Assembly: GCF_004331035.1 (NCBI RefSeq)
Contig: NZ_SJNT01000009.1
Coordinates: 62,001-126,000 of the forward strand
Reading direction: 5' to 3'
DNA from: Acinetobacter sp. ANC 4910
GTDB taxonomy: Bacteria; Pseudomonadota; Gammaproteobacteria; Pseudomonadales; Moraxellaceae
DNA: 64,000 nt
The notes under the pieces were generated by a model that did no database searches, was not told the origin of the DNA, and was given only the letters and a program-made list of their open reading frames with translations. Numbering within the stretch: the stretch's first letter is position 1; each line of letters begins with the position of its first letter. A program made the position numbers and the translations under genes. Shown here in pieces: positions 25,344 through 35,515 of this stretch.

Positions 25344-26021
25344 TTATTTCACTGCACAAAATCCGTAATAATTTAGAATTTGGCTGTAGGTTTTAACCTT
25401 TTTAAAGCCAACATTGGATAAGAGCTGCTGCCCCATTCTTGGCGAGACCAAGAAAAAATCTTGCTGTAAACGTTCAACCATTTTTTCACTCTGACCTTCT
25501 GTTAAGCCATTATTTTCACAAAGTTGCTTCAGTACAAAAATTTCATGGGCTTCTGTTTCTTTCATTAAGTCATAAGTCAGCAGCATCCCATTGGGCTTTA
25601 GTTGAGTAAAGATGTCTTTAAAGAAGTTTTGCTTTGATTCCAATGGAATAAAATGAGCCACCAGAATGGATAATACTGCGTCAAAAGTATGAGTTGTGCC
25701 GATAGATTTTGTATCGCCATGAATAAAGCGAATACGGCTTAAAACACCTTGCTTTTCTAGATGTTGCTTTGCCTTACATAACATGACATGCGATGGATCT
25801 AGCGCAGTAAAGTTCCAAGTTGGATGCTTTTGCGCCAAATATTGAATTTCATATCCTGTTCCACAGCCCACCACCAAAATATCTACATGTTCTTGTTCGG
25901 CATAATGATGAGTTAAAATGGCATCGACTTGCTGATGCGTTAACTCATAGCCTGGAATAAGCTTGCGGATATGTTCATCGTATCCATCCACCACTTGTTG
26001 GTTATTAAAGTCTTTCGCCAT
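25344..26021 (-). CDS. Class I SAM-dependent methyltransferase
   Basis: A 225-residue Rossmann-fold methyltransferase. SAM-binding motif I is ILVVGCGTGYEIQYLA (about residues 48-63), motif II acidic residue is in FTALDPSHVMLCKAKQHL, and motif IV is FDAVLSILVAHFI. The C-terminus ends ILNYYGFCAVK. The substrate cannot be predicted from sequence. It lies 52 bp from the thioesterase gene and 83 bp from bioB, all on one strand. Confidence 0.85.
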   Translation of the reverse strand: MAKDFNNQQVVDGYDEHIRKLIPGYELTHQQVDAILTHHYAEQEHVDILVVGCGTGYEIQYLAQKHPTWNFTALDPSHVMLCKAKQHLEKQGVLSRIRFIHGDTKSIGTTHTFDAVLSILVAHFIPLESKQNFFKDIFTQLKPNGMLLTYDLMKETEAHEIFVLKQLCENNGLTEGQSEKMVERLQQDFFLVSPRMGQQLLSNVGFKKVKTYSQILNYYGFCAVK

Positions 26022-26104
26022 GTTGCACTCTATTTAATTGTTATGTAGATGATATGAATGTGCTAAATGCTTTTTCATCATTGCGTGCTGCTTTCAGATT
26101 TTGC

Positions 26105-27100
26105 TTAAGCTACCGACATTGCATCCAAAGTCAGTTCCGCAATGGATGGTTTTGGTCTCTCAACCGTTAAACCTAATTTTTGAAATAATTGTTGATCTTT
26201 GCCCTGTGCGACATTAGGCGTCGTCAGCAGTTTTTCACCCGAGAAAATGGAATTTGCACCTGCCATGAATGCCAAGGCCTGATCACTGTTAGTTAAAGAC
26301 TCCCGACCCGCAGAAAGACGAATATAGCTTTTTGGCATAATAATACGTGCAACAGCAATGGTACGAATCCATTCAGTGACATCAAGTTTTTCAACATCTG
26401 CCAATGGCGTGCCTTCAATTGGAACAAGCATGTTAATTGGCACGGATTCTGGGTGAATAGGTAAAGTCGCAAGTTCAAGTAATAGACCAATACGATCGGC
26501 AGTGTCTTCACCCAAACCCACAATACCGCCGCTACAGACTTTCATGCCTGCACCACGTACATATTCAAGCGTATTTAAACGATCATCGAAAGTACGGGTA
26601 CTGATGATATTGGGATAGTGTTCCCGTGAGGTATCTAAATTATGGTTGTAATAGTCTAAACCTGCTTGTTTTAAGCGTTCAGCCTGAGACTGATTTAACA
26701 TGCCTAAAGTCATGCACGTTTCTAAACCTAAAGCTTTTACTTCACGAACCATTTCTAGTACATAAGGCATATCGCGCTCATGCGGGTTACGCCATGCAGC
26801 CCCCATACAGAAGCGAGAAGAACCAGACGCTAATGCTTCTTTGGCTTCGCTAATGACCTTGTCTACAGCAATACGCTTTTCTGCTTCTAGTTTTGAATCA
26901 TAACGTGCAGATTGCGAACAATATTTGCAATCTTCAGGACATTTTCCTGTTTTAATAGAAAGCAAAGTGCTGACTTGAATCTGGTTCGCATTAAAATTTT
27001 GTCGATGTACTTGTTGTGCCTGAAAAACCAAATCTAAAAAGGGTTGCTGATATAGATTTTGTATTTCTGTGCGAGTCCAATCGTGACGAAGTTGCATCAT
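26105..27100 (-). CDS. bioB: Biotin synthase (radical SAM)
   Basis: Inserts sulfur into dethiobiotin, the last step of biotin synthesis. 331 residues. The radical-SAM cluster cysteines are C54, C58 and C61 (CPEDCKYC), followed by the typical YCSQSARY block; the later [14 protein letters not shown] and [10 protein letters not shown] blocks confirm BioB. The other bio genes are not here. It lies near the biotin-dependent methylcrotonyl-CoA carboxylase genes, which may be coincidence. Ribosome site AAGGAAATC is 5 bases before ATG. Confidence 0.96.
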   Translation of the reverse strand: MMQLRHDWTRTEIQNLYQQPFLDLVFQAQQVHRQNFNANQIQVSTLLSIKTGKCPEDCKYCSQSARYDSKLEAEKRIAVDKVISEAKEALASGSSRFCMGAAWRNPHERDMPYVLEMVREVKALGLETCMTLGMLNQSQAERLKQAGLDYYNHNLDTSREHYPNIISTRTFDDRLNTLEYVRGAGMKVCSGGIVGLGEDTADRIGLLLELATLPIHPESVPINMLVPIEGTPLADVEKLDVTEWIRTIAVARIIMPKSYIRLSAGRESLTNSDQALAFMAGANSIFSGEKLLTTPNVAQGKDQQLFQKLGLTVERPKPSIAELTLDAMSVA

Positions 27101-27143
27101 GATTTCCTTATTCTATTTGATTTATTCAGACTTTTTCGTTTTC

Positions 27144-27172
27144 TCCCTTTACCCTAAAGCAGAGTAAAGGGA
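27144..27172 (-). other. Hairpin between the acyl-CoA synthetase gene and bioB
   Basis: TCCCTTTAC (27144-27152) pairs with GTAAAGGGA (27164-27172). It lies 23 bp past the synthetase stop. On the transcribed strand it is followed by GAAAACG rather than U, so termination is uncertain. Confidence 0.4.
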
Positions 27173-27194
27173 AACTCCGAGTCAGATGATTACG

Positions 27195-28886
27195 TTATGC
27201 AATATCTTCCAGTAAATTCAGCTCTTTACGCATGAATTCTTGAAGTCGAAATTTTTGTGCTTTACCTGAAGCGGTCATTGGAAACTCGGTAAAGAAACGC
27301 ACATAACGTGGCACTTTATTATGTGAAATATGTTCAGCACAGTAACGTCGAATACTTTCTTCTGTGGTTTCATGGTGCTCATGCAAAATGATGCAAGCAC
27401 ATAGTTCTTCACCATAACGTGCATCTGGCAGACCAATCACCTGTACATCGCTGACATCTGGATGGGTATATAAGAAATCTTCAATTTCTTTCGGGAACAG
27501 ATTTTCACCACCGCGAATCACCACATCTTTGATGCGACCTTTAATTTTTACAAAGCCATCATCATCCATTTCAGCAATATCACCTGTGTGCATCCAGCGT
27601 GCGTTATCAATCACTTCTTGGGTTTTTTCACCATCTTCCCAATAGCCCAACATCACTGAATAACCACGAACACAGAGTTCCCCGAGTTTGCCGCGCGGCA
27701 CGACTTTGCCTGCTTCATCCACAATTTTGATTTCTAAATGCGGATGTACACGACCTACTGTACCGACACGTTGTTCAACCGTATCACTGGTCGAGCTTTG
27801 TGCACTCACAGGTGCTGTTTCGGTCATGCCATAACAAATGGTAATTTCCGTCATGTGCATTCGCTCCATGACACGTTGCATGATTTCGCGCGGACACGGG
27901 CTACCTGCCATAATGCCTGTACGTAAGCTACTCAAATCAAAGTCATTGAATTGTTCATGCTCTAAAGTGGCAATGAACATGGTGGGCACACCATAAGCTG
28001 CTGTACATTTTTCTTGCTGAATGGCTTTTAAACTATCTAAAGGATTAAACACAGCCGATGGGTAGACCATGGTTGAGCCATGTGTAATACAGGCTAAATT
28101 CCCCATCACCATGCCAAAACAATGAAACAAAGGGACTGAAATACACACGCGATCTTGCGGAGTTAAATGAATCGCTTCACCGACAAAATAACCATTATTT
28201 AAAATGTTATTGTGCGTAAGCATGGTGCCTTTCGGGTTGCCCGTCGTCCCAGAAGTAAACTGAATATTAATGGTTTCATCAAACTGCAACTCACTTGCAA
28301 CCCCTTCTAAATGATCAAGTTGTTTTGCTGTAGGTTGCCCCAAAAGATCTTGAAAACGATGAATACCTGTATGCACGGCATCATCAATTTTAATCACGTG
28401 TTTTAAATGAGGTAAGCGTAGTGAACTTAATAATTTATTTTCAGCCTCTTGAATTTCAGGTGCAATTTTTAATAAAAGCTCTTGATAATTGGTGGTTTTA
28501 AATTGCGATGCAATGACTAAACCTTTACACGACACCTTATTCAGTACGTATTCTAGCTCGTTACTTTTATACGCAGTGTTTAGGTTAACGAGAATAATAC
28601 CCGCTTTAAATGCAGCGAATTGAGTGATGGTCCATTCCACACAATTGGGTGACCAAATGGCAAGACGATCGCCTTTTTTGAATCCCAGTTTGAGTAAGCT
28701 ACAAGCAAAAGCATTCACCTGTGCTTGTAGCTCTTTATAGCTTAACCGTACATTCTGATGCACACTGACCACAGCATCCTGATCTGCATATTGCACGCAT
28801 GCCTGATCAAATTTTTCACCAATGGTCATGCCCAGTAAAGGTTGACTGCTGGTTCCATACGCATAGCTTAACCGTACCTGTGTCAT
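27195..28886 (-). CDS. AMP-binding acyl-CoA synthetase
   Basis: ATP-dependent acid:CoA ligase, cytoplasmic, 563 residues from the ATG at 28886 (SD AAGGAGAG upstream; a GTG three codons earlier overlaps that ribosome site and is less likely). The adenylation P-loop is FTSGTTGNPKGTMLTH (about residues 212-227), the A5 block is ICYGMTETAPVS, A7/A8 are MHTGDIAEMDDDGFVKIKGRIKDVVIRGGEN, and the A10 lysine is in PMTASGKAQKF. It neighbours the liu cluster and may activate a branched or medium-chain acid feeding it; the substrate is inferred. Confidence 0.9.
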   Translation of the reverse strand: MTQVRLSYAYGTSSQPLLGMTIGEKFDQACVQYADQDAVVSVHQNVRLSYKELQAQVNAFACSLLKLGFKKGDRLAIWSPNCVEWTITQFAAFKAGIILVNLNTAYKSNELEYVLNKVSCKGLVIASQFKTTNYQELLLKIAPEIQEAENKLLSSLRLPHLKHVIKIDDAVHTGIHRFQDLLGQPTAKQLDHLEGVASELQFDETINIQFTSGTTGNPKGTMLTHNNILNNGYFVGEAIHLTPQDRVCISVPLFHCFGMVMGNLACITHGSTMVYPSAVFNPLDSLKAIQQEKCTAAYGVPTMFIATLEHEQFNDFDLSSLRTGIMAGSPCPREIMQRVMERMHMTEITICYGMTETAPVSAQSSTSDTVEQRVGTVGRVHPHLEIKIVDEAGKVVPRGKLGELCVRGYSVMLGYWEDGEKTQEVIDNARWMHTGDIAEMDDDGFVKIKGRIKDVVIRGGENLFPKEIEDFLYTHPDVSDVQVIGLPDARYGEELCACIILHEHHETTEESIRRYCAEHISHNKVPRYVRFFTEFPMTASGKAQKFRLQEFMRKELNLLEDIA

Positions 28887-28989
28887 TTGAATCACTCTCC
28901 TTGATTCTTTGTAATTCTGATTCTTACTGTTTTATTTTGATCACAGAGATTACTTTGTACGGATTTCCCTCCTTTGCATATAAGACTAT

Positions 28990-29619
28990 CTAATTACGTT
29001 CCTGTAATTGCACAGCTTGTACACAAAAGTCTGCAACCTGTTTCACAAAGTAATCTTTGTAGTTTTGATCAAACATCACATTACGAGATGGATTTAAAGG
29101 TTCAATCACGACAAAAGTCATACTTCCGACAATGCATAACGCCACCGTATTTAAATCTTCAAAACCAAACTCACCATTGACTTTCCCTTCGGCAAGAATC
29201 TCGTTAATGCTTTGCTTAATCAATTGTTTACTGCGAAAACGCTCATGTTCAATAATTGGATCTACAGGTTCAAACATAAGTGAATACGACAGTTGAGGAC
29301 TATTCAGTGCCCGCTTAACAAAGGTCGTGACTGCCTTATGTAATTTTTGTTGTGCTGTAAGTTCTTCACTGCTCGCAATCGTATTCAAAATATGAACCTC
29401 ATGCTGAATCGCTTCAGACAACACTTCAATTAAGACTTCACTTTTATTATCAAAATAGCGGTAAACCAAGCCACTAGAAACGCCTGCACGTTCCGCAATC
29501 GCTTGAATTTGGGCATCTTTAAATCCCCCTTGAGCAATAAGTTCTCGCGCAGATTGCAAAATCGACTGTCGATTTTGTTCCATTCGCTCTTGCATCAATG
29601 TCGATCTTTTATAGCTCAT
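28990..29619 (-). CDS. TetR-family regulator of the liu region
   Basis: About 209 residues from the ATG at 29619 (MSYKRSTLMQ); the frame stays open 13 codons further to an ATG at 29658. The TetR helix-turn-helix is clear: ILQSARELIAQGGFKDAQIQAIAERAGVSSGLVYRYFDNKSEVL. The C-terminal domain is the usual variable ligand-binding part. It is divergent from liuA and heads the minus-strand pair with the acyl-CoA synthetase. It probably represses both directions in response to an acyl-CoA, as TetR regulators of such clusters often do. Confidence 0.9.
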   Translation of the reverse strand: MSYKRSTLMQERMEQNRQSILQSARELIAQGGFKDAQIQAIAERAGVSSGLVYRYFDNKSEVLIEVLSEAIQHEVHILNTIASSEELTAQQKLHKAVTTFVKRALNSPQLSYSLMFEPVDPIIEHERFRSKQLIKQSINEILAEGKVNGEFGFEDLNTVALCIVGSMTFVVIEPLNPSRNVMFDQNYKDYFVKQVADFCVQAVQLQERN

Positions 29620-29661
29620 AATCTTATTCTCATCCAGATAAAATGAATTGTAAATCATTTT

Positions 29662-29677
29662 GTGAATTTTAGTTCAC
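29662..29677. promoter_or_regulatory. Operator candidate between tetR and liuA
   Basis: GTGAATTTTAGTTCAC has 5-bp inverted arms (GTGAA/TTCAC) with a 6-base centre. It lies in the short divergent gap between the TetR gene and liuA, a typical place for a TetR operator. No other dyad of this quality is in the gap. Confidence 0.45.
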
Positions 29678-29762
29678 TTTTTTAAAAAATAGATGTATTG
29701 TAAAACTACAAGCACAACAACAATGCTTATTGGACAACAAATATAACCTCAGGATGAACAGC

Positions 29763-30959
29763 ATGAACGCACACGTTCCATTACAACTTAATCTACAAAC
29801 CTTAAGTTTCGGTTTAGATGAAACATTAATCGCACTGCGTGATTCGGTTGCTGCATTTTGTGCAAAAGAAATTGCACCAATTGCTCAACAAGTGGATCGT
29901 GACAATGTATTCCCTGCACACCTTTGGAAGAAAATGGGTGACATGGGCTTACATGGTTTAACAGTAAGCGAAGAGTATGGTGGTTCCAACCTCGGTTATT
30001 TAGCGCATATTATTGTTATGCAAGAAATCTCACGCGCATCTGCCGCTATAGGATTGTCTTACGGAGCACATTCTAACCTATGTGTGAACCAAATTAAGCG
30101 AAATGGTAACGAAGAACAAAAACAACGTTATTTGCCTAAACTTATTTCTGGTGAATTTGTCGGTGCATTGGCAATGTCTGAACCGAATGCAGGTTCTGAT
30201 GTGGTCAGCATGAAATTAAAAGCAGAAGAACAAGGCGATCATTACCTATTAAATGGCTCAAAGATGTGGATTACCAATGGCGGTGATGCCGATGTCTTGG
30301 TGGTTTATGCCAAAACCGATTTACAAGCAGGTGCTAAAGGCATGACGGCATTCTTGGTTGAAAAAGACATGCCTGGTTTTAGCTATGGTAACCATTTAGA
30401 TAAATTAGGGATGCGTGGTTCAAATACTTATCCACTATTTTTTGACAATGTAAAAGTACCCAAAGAAAACGTGTTAGGTGGTGTGGGGAATGGCGTAAAA
30501 GTCCTGATGAGTGGTCTGGACTATGAACGTGCGGTACTGAGTGCTGGTCCGCTTGGCATTATGGATGCTTGCATGGATACCGTGATTCCTTATATTCATG
30601 ATCGTAAACAGTTTGGGCAGGCGCTTGGTGAATTCCAGCTCATGCAAGGCAAAATTGCTGATATGTATTCAACTTGGTTAGCTTGTAAAGCGCTTGTGTA
30701 TGCAGTGGGTGCTGAATGCGACAAAGCTGAACATAGCCGTAGCTTAAGAAAAGATGCTGCCAGTGCCATTCTTTATGCTGCTGAAAAAGCCACGTGGATG
30801 GCAGGTGAAACCATTCAAGCATTGGGTGGCAATGGCTATATCAACGAATTTGCAGCAGGTCGTTTGTGGCGTGATGCAAAACTTTATGAAATTGGTGCAG
30901 GAACTTCTGAAATCCGCCGCATGTTAATCGGTCGTGAATTATTTAACGAAACGGCTTAA
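29763..30959 (+). CDS. liuA: Isovaleryl-CoA dehydrogenase
   Basis: FAD enzyme oxidising isovaleryl-CoA to 3-methylcrotonyl-CoA in leucine degradation. About 398 residues from the ATG at 29763, chosen because AGGA lies 8 bases upstream; earlier TTG (29730) and ATG (29754) are poorer. Acyl-CoA dehydrogenase signatures are [35 protein letters not shown] and the C-terminal [35 protein letters not shown]. The glutamate in GLDYERAVL is at the position used as catalytic base in isovaleryl-type enzymes. First gene of liuABCDE. Confidence 0.93.
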   Translation: MNAHVPLQLNLQTLSFGLDETLIALRDSVAAFCAKEIAPIAQQVDRDNVFPAHLWKKMGDMGLHGLTVSEEYGGSNLGYLAHIIVMQEISRASAAIGLSYGAHSNLCVNQIKRNGNEEQKQRYLPKLISGEFVGALAMSEPNAGSDVVSMKLKAEEQGDHYLLNGSKMWITNGGDADVLVVYAKTDLQAGAKGMTAFLVEKDMPGFSYGNHLDKLGMRGSNTYPLFFDNVKVPKENVLGGVGNGVKVLMSGLDYERAVLSAGPLGIMDACMDTVIPYIHDRKQFGQALGEFQLMQGKIADMYSTWLACKALVYAVGAECDKAEHSRSLRKDAASAILYAAEKATWMAGETIQALGGNGYINEFAAGRLWRDAKLYEIGAGTSEIRRMLIGRELFNETA

Positions 30960-30992
30960 TGCTTCTGGCTCACTTTATACAAGGAAGTTTAT

Positions 30993-32702
30993 ATGAATCA
31001 ATTACAAACCCAAATGCAAAGCGGTCATGAAGAGTTGAATCTGGTGAAAATGCCAAAACAGAGCAATCAAAACATCACTTTTGCAAACCAAGGCTCAGAT
31101 TTAAACCAACTGCAAAGTAAAATGAACAGCCGCAGTGAAGAATTTAAAAACAATCAGGCAACGATGTTGAATCTTGTGCAAGATTTAAAACAGATCAGCC
31201 AGAAAATTGCCTTAGGTGGTGGTGAAAGCGCGCGCCAAAAACATATTGCTCGTGGCAAATTGTTGGCGCGTGATCGAATTGATCAACTGATTGATGCAGG
31301 AACCGCTTTCCTTGAAATTGGACAATTGGCGGCACATAACGTCTATCCTGATGATGTTCCTGCTGCAGGTGTAGTGGCTGGGATTGGTCAAGTGAATGGT
31401 GTCACCTGCATGATCGTTGCCAATGATGCAACGGTAAAAGGCGGAACTTATTATCCACTGACGGTGAAAAAGCATTTACGTGCACAAGAAATTGCAGAAC
31501 AAAACCGCTTGCCTTGCATTTATTTGGTGGATTCAGGCGGTGCATATTTACCTATGCAAGATGAAGTGTTTCCAGATCGTGATCACTTTGGGCGTATTTT
31601 CTATAACCAAGCCCGTATGTCGAGCTTAGGTATCGCTCAAATTGCCGTCGTGATGGGCAGTTGTACCGCAGGTGGTGCTTACGTCCCTGCCATGTCGGAT
31701 GAAACCATTATTGTGCGTAACCAAGGTACGATTTTCTTGGGTGGTCCACCCTTAGTGAAAGCGGCAACAGGTGAAGTGGTCAGCAGCGAAGACCTTGGTG
31801 GAGGTGATGTACACACCCGCCTTTCTGGTGTCGCTGACCATTTGGCAGAGAATGATGAACATGCCCTTCAGATTGCGCGAAATATTGTAGCGAATTTAAA
31901 TATTCAGCCGAATAAAACAGCAGAAGCAATTGAAGAACCACTTTTCCCTGCCGAAGAACTCTACGGCATTGTGCCAAGTGATACCCGTAAACCTTTTGAT
32001 GTGCGTGAAATTATTGCCCGTATTGTCGATGGTTCGCGTTTAGACGAATTTAAAGCACGCTTTGGAACAACCTTAATTACGGGCTTTGCCAAAATTTATG
32101 GTATGCCTGTCGGAATTATTGCCAATAACGGCATTCTATTCTCTGAGTCAGCACAAAAAGGCGCGCACTTTATCGAGCTTTGTGTACAACGCAATATTCC
32201 ATTATTGTTCTTACAAAACATCACGGGTTTTATGGTCGGACGTCAGTACGAAAATGAAGGGATTGCTAAACACGGTGCCAAACTGGTCATGGCCGTCGCC
32301 ACCGCCAATGTGCCTAAACTGACCTTGATTATTGGTGGATCATTTGGCGCAGGAAACTATGGCATGTGTGGTCGTGCCTACTCCCCACGTTTTTTATGGA
32401 CTTGGCCAAATTCACGTATTTCGGTGATGGGGGGCGAACAAGCAGCGAGTGTACTCTCGACCATCAAACGTGACCAAATTGAACAAAAAGGTGAATCTTG
32501 GTCTGCCGATGCAGAAGATGAATTCAAACAACCCATTCGTGATCAATACGAACGTCAAGGTCATCCATATTACTCTTCTGCACGTTTGTGGGATGACGGC
32601 GTAATTGACCCTGCTCAGTCTCGTCAAGTGTTAGGTTTAAGTTTGGCTGCGGCACTGACGGCGCCAATTCAACCAACCAAGTTCGGCGTGTTCCGCATGT
32701 AA
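30993..32702 (+). CDS. liuB: Methylcrotonyl-CoA carboxylase beta (carboxyltransferase) subunit
   Basis: Transfers carboxyl from biotin to 3-methylcrotonyl-CoA. 569 residues, about 35 more than the usual 535; the extra is an N-terminal polar stretch ([17 protein letters not shown]...) before the homologous region. Ribosome site AAGGAAG precedes this ATG, so the extension is probably real. Core motifs: [54 protein letters not shown], and [16 protein letters not shown]. It follows liuA by 33 bp. Confidence 0.94.
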   Translation: MNQLQTQMQSGHEELNLVKMPKQSNQNITFANQGSDLNQLQSKMNSRSEEFKNNQATMLNLVQDLKQISQKIALGGGESARQKHIARGKLLARDRIDQLIDAGTAFLEIGQLAAHNVYPDDVPAAGVVAGIGQVNGVTCMIVANDATVKGGTYYPLTVKKHLRAQEIAEQNRLPCIYLVDSGGAYLPMQDEVFPDRDHFGRIFYNQARMSSLGIAQIAVVMGSCTAGGAYVPAMSDETIIVRNQGTIFLGGPPLVKAATGEVVSSEDLGGGDVHTRLSGVADHLAENDEHALQIARNIVANLNIQPNKTAEAIEEPLFPAEELYGIVPSDTRKPFDVREIIARIVDGSRLDEFKARFGTTLITGFAKIYGMPVGIIANNGILFSESAQKGAHFIELCVQRNIPLLFLQNITGFMVGRQYENEGIAKHGAKLVMAVATANVPKLTLIIGGSFGAGNYGMCGRAYSPRFLWTWPNSRISVMGGEQAASVLSTIKRDQIEQKGESWSADAEDEFKQPIRDQYERQGHPYYSSARLWDDGVIDPAQSRQVLGLSLAAALTAPIQPTKFGVFRM

Positions 32703-32712
32703 GGGGTGAAAA

Positions 32713-33507
32713 ATGGACTATCAATTTTTACAACTCGAACAGCAACAGCAAGTAGCAACGGTTTGGATCAATCGCGCTGAACTTCATAATGCGTTCAACA
32801 CGACAGTGATTGAGGAACTACATCACTGCTTTCAACAGTTGAATGAACGTAATGATATTCGCGTGGTGGTTTTGGCGGGTCGTGGTAAAAGCTTTTCTGC
32901 TGGTGCTGACTTAAACTGGATGAAACAAGCAGGACAAGCCTCTCAAGCAGACAATGAAGCAGATGCGTTAAAACTTGCGAAAATGCTGCAAAGCTTAGCA
33001 ACTTTAAAGCAACCAACCATTGCGCGTGTACAAGGCATCGCCTTTGGTGGAGGTATGGGACTTGCTTCGGCTTGTGATATTTGTGTAGCCAGTACAGATG
33101 CAAAATTTGCAACGTCAGAAGTTCGTTTGGGATTGGCACCCTCAACCATTAGTCCGTATGTAATTCGTGCAATTGGCGCACGTCAGGCTTCACGTTACTT
33201 TCTTACGGCTGAACGTATTACGGCTGAGCAAGCGCTACAAATTGGTTTAGTCCATGAAGTGACCACACCTGAATTACTTGATGCCAAAATTGATGACATG
33301 ATACAAGCCTTATTATTAGGTGGACCTGAAGCACAAGCTGCATCGAAGCAACTGATTCATATGGTGAATCAACAAAGTGTCGATGAAAGCCTATTGCTTA
33401 AAACCGCGCAACATATTGCCCATGTGCGTCAAGGCGAAGAAGCAAAAAATGGACTGAATGCTTTTTTAAACAAACATAGCCCAGCTTGGATTAAGGCAAC
33501 GGCATAA
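32713..33507 (+). CDS. liuC: Methylglutaconyl-CoA hydratase (enoyl-CoA hydratase family)
   Basis: Hydrates 3-methylglutaconyl-CoA to HMG-CoA in the leucine pathway. 264 residues. Crotonase motifs: GKSFSAGADLNWMK (near residue 56-69) and QGIAFGGGMGLASACDICVA (about 105-124), with AKFATSEVRLGLAPSTISPYV carrying the usual catalytic region. The exact substrate is assigned from its place between the two carboxylase subunits and before HMG-CoA lyase. Confidence 0.9.
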   Translation: MDYQFLQLEQQQQVATVWINRAELHNAFNTTVIEELHHCFQQLNERNDIRVVVLAGRGKSFSAGADLNWMKQAGQASQADNEADALKLAKMLQSLATLKQPTIARVQGIAFGGGMGLASACDICVASTDAKFATSEVRLGLAPSTISPYVIRAIGARQASRYFLTAERITAEQALQIGLVHEVTTPELLDAKIDDMIQALLLGGPEAQAASKQLIHMVNQQSVDESLLLKTAQHIAHVRQGEEAKNGLNAFLNKHSPAWIKATA

Positions 33508-33526
33508 CGATAATAAGGACAGAACA

Positions 33527-35515
33527 ATGTTTGAAAAAATTCTAATTGCAAACCGTGGTGAAATTGCCTGTCGTGTTATTCGCACTGCGAAAAAAATGGG
33601 CATTGCGACAGTTGCCGTCTATTCAGATGCCGATGCTCAATCACAACATGTCAAACAAGCAGACGAAGCCATTTATATTGGTGAATCCCCTGCTTCTCAA
33701 AGCTATTTACAGATTGATCGTATTATTCAAGCAGCTCTAACTACAGGGGCACAAGCGATTCATCCGGGTTATGGTTTTTTATCTGAAAATGACCAGTTTG
33801 CAGAAGCTTGTGAAAAAAACAACATTACCTTTATTGGTCCTCCTGTTGCTGCCATTTTAGCTATGGGTCTAAAAGCGACCTCTAAAGCTTTAATGGAAAA
33901 AGCTGGTGTGCCCTTAACTCCGGGTTATCATGGCACCAATCAAGATGCAGCTTTCCTAAAACAGCAAGCAGATCAAATTGGCTATCCAGTGTTAATTAAA
34001 GCCAGTGCTGGCGGTGGTGGTAAAGGGATGCGTTTGGTTGAACGCGAAGCTGATTTTTTAAGTTCACTTGCATCTTGTAAAAGTGAAGCAAAATCGAGTT
34101 TCGCCAATGATGACGTGTTAATTGAACGCTATGTGATACAACCGCGCCATATTGAAGTACAAGTTTTTGGTGATACCCACGGTAATTATGTGCACCTATT
34201 CGAACGTGATTGTTCAGTACAACGTCGCCATCAGAAAGTACTGGAAGAAGCACCTGCGCCACTGATGCCACAACATAAACTGGAGGCGATGCGCCAAGCT
34301 GCAATTGATGCTGCACGTGCAGTAGATTATGTTGGTGCGGGTACAGTGGAATTCATTGTGGAACAAGATGGTACGGCGTATTTCATGGAAATGAATACTC
34401 GCCTACAAGTAGAACATCCTGTAACTGAAATGATCACAGGACAAGACTTGGTCGAGTGGCAATTACGCGTGGCTTATGGTGAACCCTTACCAAAGCAACA
34501 ACATGAATTACACATTCATGGTCATGCGATTGAAGCGCGGGTTTATGCAGAAGAACCTGAAAAAGGCTTCCTTCCTGCGATTGGTCAAATTAGTTATTTA
34601 CATTATCCAAATCAAAATCAGCATGTACGTGTGGATAGCGGAATTGTTGAAGGCGATGAAATTACCACGTTCTACGACCCAATGATTGCCAAGCTAATTG
34701 TTTGGGGCGAAAACCGTGAAGCAGCATTGGTTCAAATGCACCATGCCTTAAGTCAGTTTCATGTCGAAGGTTTAGGCAATAACATTGCCTTCTTAGACCG
34801 TATTATCCGTTGTGATTCATTTAAAAATGCCAAACTGGATACCAACCTAATCCAACGTGAAGATGCTTTCTTAATGAATGCAGAAACAGCTTCAGATGAA
34901 ACCATTGTTTCTGCCGCATTTATTGAATTATTAAAACGCTTTCATCAGCAGCAAAATGCGAATTCTGTGTGGTCATCAGCACCGTTTTGGCGTGTCAATG
35001 TCACTACACAATACAGCGTTAAATTGCAGCTCAATCAACACAGCATAGAAGTTCGTTTTACAGCGATTAAGAATGGCTTTGTTGCACACTATCAAGGTCA
35101 GGAATACCCAATTCAAGGGCAACTGCTTGATGCTCATTCAGGTCAGCTCAATCTGAATGGCAAACAATCGAAATTAGCCTTTAGTGTAGATGCAGACCAC
35201 TTAACCATTTTCAAAGATGGTCAAACGCACAAGTTTGCCTATATGCGTCCAAACTATGGTCATGATGATACTCAACAAAATGAGGGCAATCTGAAAGCGC
35301 CAATGCCGGGCGTGATTACTCAAGTCTTGGTAGAAGCTAATTCACAAGTGAAAAAAGATGACATCTTACTCACTTTAGAAGCCATGAAGATTGAATACGC
35401 CATTCGTGCTCCACGCGATGGTGTGATTACTTCGGCCTACTTCCAACCCGGTGATCAAGTCAAAGCAGGTGATGAACTGGTTGAATTTCAAGCTTTAGCA
35501 GAGGAAGTGGCATGA
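33527..35515 (+). CDS. liuD: Methylcrotonyl-CoA carboxylase alpha (biotin) subunit
   Basis: ATP-dependent biotin carboxylase plus biotin carrier, 662 residues. Domains: biotin carboxylase N-domain (KILIANRGEIACRVIRTAKKMGI), ATP-grasp (KASAGGGGKGMRLV, MEMNTRLQVEHPVTEMITGQDLVEWQ), a middle domain, and a C-terminal biotinyl domain. The biotin attachment site is EAMKIEY with K621; the residue after the lysine is Ile rather than the common Met. Its stop overlaps the liuE start (ATGA). Confidence 0.95.
   Translation: MFEKILIANRGEIACRVIRTAKKMGIATVAVYSDADAQSQHVKQADEAIYIGESPASQSYLQIDRIIQAALTTGAQAIHPGYGFLSENDQFAEACEKNNITFIGPPVAAILAMGLKATSKALMEKAGVPLTPGYHGTNQDAAFLKQQADQIGYPVLIKASAGGGGKGMRLVEREADFLSSLASCKSEAKSSFANDDVLIERYVIQPRHIEVQVFGDTHGNYVHLFERDCSVQRRHQKVLEEAPAPLMPQHKLEAMRQAAIDAARAVDYVGAGTVEFIVEQDGTAYFMEMNTRLQVEHPVTEMITGQDLVEWQLRVAYGEPLPKQQHELHIHGHAIEARVYAEEPEKGFLPAIGQISYLHYPNQNQHVRVDSGIVEGDEITTFYDPMIAKLIVWGENREAALVQMHHALSQFHVEGLGNNIAFLDRIIRCDSFKNAKLDTNLIQREDAFLMNAETASDETIVSAAFIELLKRFHQQQNANSVWSSAPFWRVNVTTQYSVKLQLNQHSIEVRFTAIKNGFVAHYQGQEYPIQGQLLDAHSGQLNLNGKQSKLAFSVDADHLTIFKDGQTHKFAYMRPNYGHDDTQQNEGNLKAPMPGVITQVLVEANSQVKKDDILLTLEAMKIEYAIRAPRDGVITSAYFQPGDQVKAGDELVEFQALAEEVA

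Noticed and set aside
32795..33145. 116-residue reading frame antisense to liuC
   Set aside because: Low-complexity shadow of a well-supported gene, with no ribosome site or family pattern.
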